Below are positions 58,874 through 64,000 of a stretch of DNA of 64,000 bases, one piece after another. Position numbers and translations under genes: made by a program. The notes below the pieces were generated by a model. It had not been told where the DNA came from. It saw only the letters and a list, made by a program, of their open reading frames with translations, and did not search any database. Position 1 is the stretch's first letter. Every line of letters starts with the position of its first letter. Origin of the DNA: Costus lasius. Taxonomy: Eukaryota; Streptophyta; Magnoliopsida; Zingiberales; Costaceae. The stretch lies in the NCBI GenBank assembly GCA_027563935.2, contig CM050453.2, forward strand, positions 61,426,018 to 61,490,017, read 5' to 3'.

Positions 58874-60646
58874 ATAGGTTCATTGTATGTTCATATGATT
58901 GCTTTTGTGATCCTTGTTTGCGCTTATGATAAGATCTAACGTTATCATCATGCGAAAATACTAGATGTATGTTCATTACTTGTGGCGCATGTATGATGTT
59001 TATTGTTGGCGCAAGTAGATGTTTTTGTCAAAACTTAACTTCTTGCGCGCTCCATCTAGATCTATAAGCGCCTGCTTTAAAAACTTAGACGGGTTATTGG
59101 GGTTGAAGTCATCAATCGAGTCTAGACCCAACAGTCTGATCAGACTATCTGACAGCCTAGATGGGTCGACCAGATGGCACCTATGCGCGAGCATGAGGTG
59201 GCTATAGGTCGACTGCAGACAGGCGTGTAGCGATGTCTGGTTGAGACAACCAGTGAACGCTCATGAGTTAGGCCCGGGGTCACACCCGCTTGCCAGAACT
59301 CATGAGGGTCGTTCAGCCCAGCGCATGCATGGTTGACCATTAGGTCGACTCAAGTCAGTTAGGACTTGGTGCATGCAAGGGCAGTGGGTCTGACTAGGTC
59401 TGATGAGTGGATCCCTATTAATGGACCGTTGTAAGGTAGTAGGGCACATAAGGAAATAAAATTGATGCCATGGGGTTTTTCGAAATTTTATTTTCTTGTT
59501 TTTGGATCACATGTTGCTTGTATACCATGTTTGGTGTTTATTTAATCTTATGTGGGCTGCCCTATTTAATGTGTGCTGTGCTGGGGCCTGCGTGCCTAGA
59601 TGTATATTGTAAATTATTTATTGTGATCTGCGCATCACATTTTAATTAATTTATAAAGTGTAATTGACCTGCGTGTCAATCATGTCTAGATAGATTAAAT
59701 TGTATTTTAATCAGACATGAGCACAGAGCACACTTGGCAGAGGCGCATGCAGCAAGTGGCTTCACCAGTGGGAGGTCTAGGGTTCGACTCTAGGACAGGC
59801 GCATTTTACCTGGTGGGCGCACCTGAGCTGCAGTGGGCGCTTGGGCCCGGGTTGGGCCAGAGAAAATGCAAAAGACCCAAGAAGAGCTCAAGTGAAGACT
59901 TAAGTTAATTAAGGTCTTACTTAGGCTTAATGGGCTTTTACCACATAAGATCATCATGCTTTTAATTTACTGTTTCAGTAATTTAGTAACTGCATGATTT
60001 ATTCTTCTGCTATCACCATAGGATTTGAATGATAGTAAGAAGATAAAAGGACCGTTAAAATCCAACGTTAAATATCAAGCACGATAGCCTTCTGACGCGA
60101 AACCTCACTGTTCTGACTATCGTTGGGGCCGTGTTGTACCCACTCAGTGGGCACGCCCATCTATCTTTAGACGGTGTGTGATTACACCTGCGTGTTACAG
60201 AGAAGGGATTTATCGCTTCTCGTTGCTCAGCATAGCACGTGGTTGCCCAGGGAGTAGGTCGGGTCAGCTTGACCATGCAGGCTACATATTGAGCATATGG
60301 TAGCTATATGGAGGCAGCCATCTGTGGGATCAGAGACTGTGTTGTACCAACTCAGTTGGCACAGTCTGCTGGATTGCCCAGATGAAGGGGAATCGCACGG
60401 GTTGGCGATTGGCAGGGATTGCCTACCAGAGATTAGTGCTTGTACTCTCTGTGCATCTTATCTCGCCTGAGCGGGACGCGGAGACCAAGTATGAAATCTG
60501 GATCTCATCTCACTAAAAGAGTTTTACTCTTTCGGGCTGTTTTGCTGGATTTTTCAGCCAGATAAAATAGTGAGAAAAGAATCTTTCTTAAGTCCTGGAT
60601 TGATTCTAACATTGATACTGACCTTGCTGTTCTTGCATTGTTGTAG
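58874..60646 (+). other. A4 5' leader
   Basis: Non-coding, homologous to the A2 leader. Includes the tRNA-like block (B-box 59781-59790). Hairpin series: CCCAC-TCA-GTGGG near 60139-60151; GACTGTG + TTGTA + CCAAC-TCA-GTTGG + CACAGTC at 60335-60366; CTCGC-CTGA-GCGGG near 60462-60475; AAAGAGT/ACTCTTT near 60516-60532. Ends TTGTTGTAG. Confidence 0.75.
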
Positions 60647-63600
60647 ATTACTGCAGCAACGAACACCACAGCCTTCAATGTGCGATCCCTACTGGAAAGG
60701 GAGAAGTTTGCTGGGCCAAACTTCTCGGACTGGTTTGGACACCTTAATATTGTTCTTAAGGCTGAGAGGAAACTGTATGTCCTCGAGACGGCTATACCGC
60801 CTCAACCCGCTCCGAACGCCGCAAGGGCGGTTCGCGATGCTTATGAGGAGCATGTCAATGATAGCATTGATGTTGCTTGCCTGATGCTTGCGTCTATGAC
60901 GCCAGAGCTGCAGCGTCAGCATGAGGATCTATCTGCTATAGAAATTATAGCAAACCTCAAGATGCTGTATGCTGCACAGGCAAGGACTAAACGCTATAAT
61001 CTGACGAAACTTTTCTTTCAGAGCAAACTGACTGAAGGGAGTCCAGTGGGAGCTCACGTACTCAAGATGATTGGGTACAAGGAGGCTCTAGAGAAACTGG
61101 GACATACCATCAATCAGGAGCTTGTTGTAGACATTATCCTGCAGTCTCTCCCGGCTTCTTTTGATTCGTTCATTATTAATTTTAATATGAACAAGATCGA
61201 CTGTACGCCGGCAGAGTTACTGAACATGCTCTTGACTACAGAGCAGACTCAGTCTCGTGAGAAGGGAACGCCTTCATCCTCTGTCCTCATGGTTCCTTCT
61301 AGGAACAAGAAGAAGGGAAAGAAGGGCAAAGCCCCTGTCAAGAGCTACAACAAGGCTCTGAAACAAAAGTTAAAGCGGTCAAAGGAATACAGATGTTTCC
61401 ATTGTGGCCAGCTGGGTCACTGGAAAAAGGACTGTAAAGCGCTCCAAGGAGATAAGAAGGGAAGCAACTCTTTCGCTTCTGGCTCAGGTATTTTTGTGAC
61501 TGAGGTCATGTTTTCTTCTTCTATATCATGGGTGTTGGACACTGCATGTGGAGTTCACATTTGTTCAAATGTACAGGAACTCAAGAGAAGAAGACAGGTG
61601 GGACAGCATGAGGTGGACCTACGAGTAGGAAACGGGGCACGGGTTGCTGCTGTTGCTGTAGGAGTTTATCACATCTCTTTACCATCTGGTCTTGTATTAG
61701 AACTGGACAATTGTTATTTTGTACCGAGCATAACTAAGAATATTATCTCTATTCCTGCTCTTGTCAGGAAAGGGTTTTCCTTTGAATGCAAGATTTCAAA
61801 GCGTTACATTTCTTTTGATAATATTGTTTATGCTACTGGGTCAATTAACAATGGGTTATTCATGTTGGACATGGAATGTTCTATACAACAGATTGATATT
61901 AAGAAAGCCAAGTATGCTGATGACAGCACCTTGCTATGGCATAGTCGTTTAGGCCATATTAACAAGAAGCGCATTAAGCGGTTGCATGACTATGGACTGC
62001 TGGGATTATTCTCCTATGAGGAGCTTGATACATGCAAAGCTTGTTTAATGGGTAAAATGACGAAAGCTCCCTTTCCAACAAAGGTCAAAGGGCTTCAGGT
62101 TTACTTGACCTCATTCACAGTGATGTGTGTGGGCCATTTAGTAAACATGCTAGAGGTGGCTATTCATACTTCATTACCTTTACTGATGATTTCAGTAGGT
62201 ATGGTTATGTCTATCTTATGAGACATAAGAGTGAATCTTTTGACAAGTTCAAAGAGTTCAAGAATGAAGTACAAAATCAGCTAGGCCGAAATATCAAGGC
62301 ACTTCGTTCAGATCGAGGTGGAGAATACTTGAGTCATGAGTTTACTGACTATCTGAAGGAGTGTGGGATTATCTCACAGCTCACTCCGCCAGGAACACCG
62401 CAATGGAATGGTGTGTCCGAGAGGAGAAATAGAACATTACTGGATATGGTTCGTTCTATGATGAGTCAGGCTACTCTACCTTACTCCTTTTGGGGATTTG
62501 CACTGGAAACAGCTGCAAAGATACTAAACCGAGTGCCATCTAAGGCAGTTTCAAAGACTCCATATGAGTTATGGTATGGGAAACAGCCGAGCCTGACATT
62601 TATTAAGATCTGGGGTTGCGAGGCTTATGTCAAAAAGCTCGCCTCTGGGAAACTAGAGAGCAGATCTGAGAAATGTATCTTTGTCGGTTACCCTAAGGAA
62701 ACTAAGGGTTATTATTTCTACGATCCCAAGGAGAACAAAGTATTTGTTGCTCGGACGGCTATTTTTCTTGAGAAAGAATTTCTTCTGCAAGAAGCCAGTG
62801 GGAGAGAAATAAAGCTGGATGAGAATCCAGAAGAAGAACAAAGTAGTCAAGCACAGTTGGATGAGCCTGAGCCAGGAGATCAGGTTACTGAACAACCTGA
62901 GGCTCAGATAACACGGGAACCGCGAAGATCGGGAAGGATTCGTCGACAGCCTGAGCGCTATGACGGAGTCTACATCATTGATGATGAACCCCTCACTTAT
63001 GCGGATGCGGTCAGTGGACCGGAATCAGCAAGATGGCTTGAAGCTATGCGAGCCGAGATGGACTCCATGTCAGATAACCAAGTATGGGATTTGGTTGATC
63101 CACCTCCGGGAGTAATCCCTATAGGCTGTAAGTGGATCTTCAAGAAGAAGATGGACATGGATGGTAATGTAGTTACCTATAAAGGCAGGCTAGTTGCGAA
63201 AGGTTTCAAACAAATCTACGGGATAGATTATGATGAAACTTTCTCTCCTGTAGCTATGTTTAAGTCTATTCGGATTATTCTCGCGATAGCAGCATATTAT
63301 GATTATGAGATCTGGCAGATGGATGTGAAAACCGCTTTCCTTAATGGAAAACTGGAAGAGGATGTGTATATGACACAACCTGAAGGTTTCAATAATCCAT
63401 CAGATCGTCATAAAATATGCAAATTAAAGAAGTCCATTTATGGACTTAAACAAGCATCAAGAAGCTGGAATATTCGTTTTGATGAATCAATCTGTGAATT
63501 TGGTTTCATCAAGAATGAAGATGACCCGTGTGTATATAAGAGGTTTAGTGGGAGCGTGATTACTTTCCTAGTCCTCTATGTCGATGATATCTTAATCATT

Positions 63601-64000
63601 GGAAACGATATTCCTGAACTACATGCTGTCAAAGCATGGTTAAGAAAATGTTTCAAGATGAAAGATTTAGGAGAAGCAGCCTATGTATTAGGTGTGAAGA
63701 TCTACAGAGATAGATCTAAGAGGCTTCTCGGGCTGTGCCAGAGTACTTACATCGATAAAGTCCTGGAGAGATTTCATTTAGAAAATTCTAAAAGAGGATA
63801 TCTTCCAGTCAGACATGGTCTGAATCTTTCAAAGAGTCAGTGTCCACAAACACGGACTGAGAAAGATGAAATGGACAATACGCCTTATGCTTCGGCTATT
63901 GGATCCATTATGTATGCGATGTTGTGTACTCACCCAGACGTTGCTTACGGGTTAAGCGTGACCAGTCGATTCCAAAGTAATCCAGGGAAGGCACACTGGA
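60647..64000 (+). pseudogene. A4 gag-pol, frameshifted, truncated by window end
   Basis: Same copia polyprotein as A3. Gag has zinc knuckle CFHCGQLGHWKKDC and four extra residues near the SREKG stretch; protease reads DTACG; the integrase HHCC finger is present. Near 62080 one base is missing relative to A2 and A3, so the frame that started with Gag ends at 62221. The homologous frame continues through the integrase Asp/Glu motifs, RT (YVDD near 63583) and towards RNase H, with no stop noticed to the window end. As in A2, the A3 start codon position is not ATG (ACA here), and the frame opens after a TAG. RNase H and the 3' LTR lie beyond the window. Confidence 0.9.

Larger units (their letters stand above)
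45648..64000 (+). mobile_element. Ty1/copia element A4 (runs off window), split by element C
   Basis: The 5' LTR starts at 45648 and finishes at 58859 after removing element C. PBS, leader and most of gag-pol follow. The left flank CTCCT would be the TSD, but the 3' end is not visible. It entered element E and was later entered by C. Confidence 0.92.

Overview
The window is plant nuclear DNA made almost entirely of nested LTR retrotransposons. Evidence for a plant: Ty1/copia and Ty3/gypsy polyproteins, initiator-Met-type (TGGTATCAGAGC) and tRNA-Asp-type primer binding sites, TG...CA LTRs with 5-bp target-site duplications (TSDs), and C-to-T/G-to-A-biased decay. I find no host gene, tRNA, rRNA or CRISPR. 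The setting resembles a repeat-rich, probably pericentromeric or intergenic tract of a large plant genome; the species cannot be named from this.

Left half (1-37500). An old minus-strand Ty3/gypsy element (F) contributes a broken gag-pol (1-1662), a PBS and an LTR split into three pieces (about 1896-2343, 26894-27367, 36589-37500). Copia family B (2344-26888, TSD ATATT) interrupts that LTR. B is decayed and rearranged: 5' LTR; a truncated family A copy (4419-7242); an LTR-B scrap; a first B leader plus gag-integrase piece; then a second B leader and gag. That second gag is split by a complete family A element, A2 (10982-20135, TSD TTTAT); B pol resumes at 20136. The B 3' LTR holds a minus-strand solo A LTR (23743-25423, TSD ATTTG). 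A second complete family A element, A3 (27368-36583, TSD ACTCG), lies in the F LTR. A3 carries an uninterrupted 1293-codon Gag-Pol, and its two 1699-bp LTRs differ at only about three positions by eye.

Middle (37500-45647). This part holds a partial minus-strand LTR B, a degenerate minisatellite, unclassified DNA split by a minus-strand solo A LTR (38932-40601, TSD CAATA), another partial minus-strand LTR B (41038-42314), and a plus-strand gypsy element E (LTR about 42315-43938, broken gag-protease to 45647).

Right half (45648-64000). A third family A element, A4, begins at 45648 and runs off the window. Its 5' LTR is split by element C (46089-57614, TSD TAGTT), a non-autonomous LTR element whose only long ORF (468 aa) has a retropepsin-like domain with an altered active site. 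C is itself interrupted by a 2.7-kb solo LTR D (48090-50779, TSD CTTCA) and a solo A LTR (51229-52906, TSD CAGCT). Insertion order on this side is therefore LTR-B, then E, then A4, then C, then D and solo A.

Two features go beyond a plain transposon inventory. First, the leaders of families A and B share an ordered series of RNA hairpins just upstream of gag whose arms differ in sequence but still pair. Second, all nine family A LTRs carry a CArG-type motif at the same place, usually inside a larger palindrome. Both were found by eye and need alignment-based tests.
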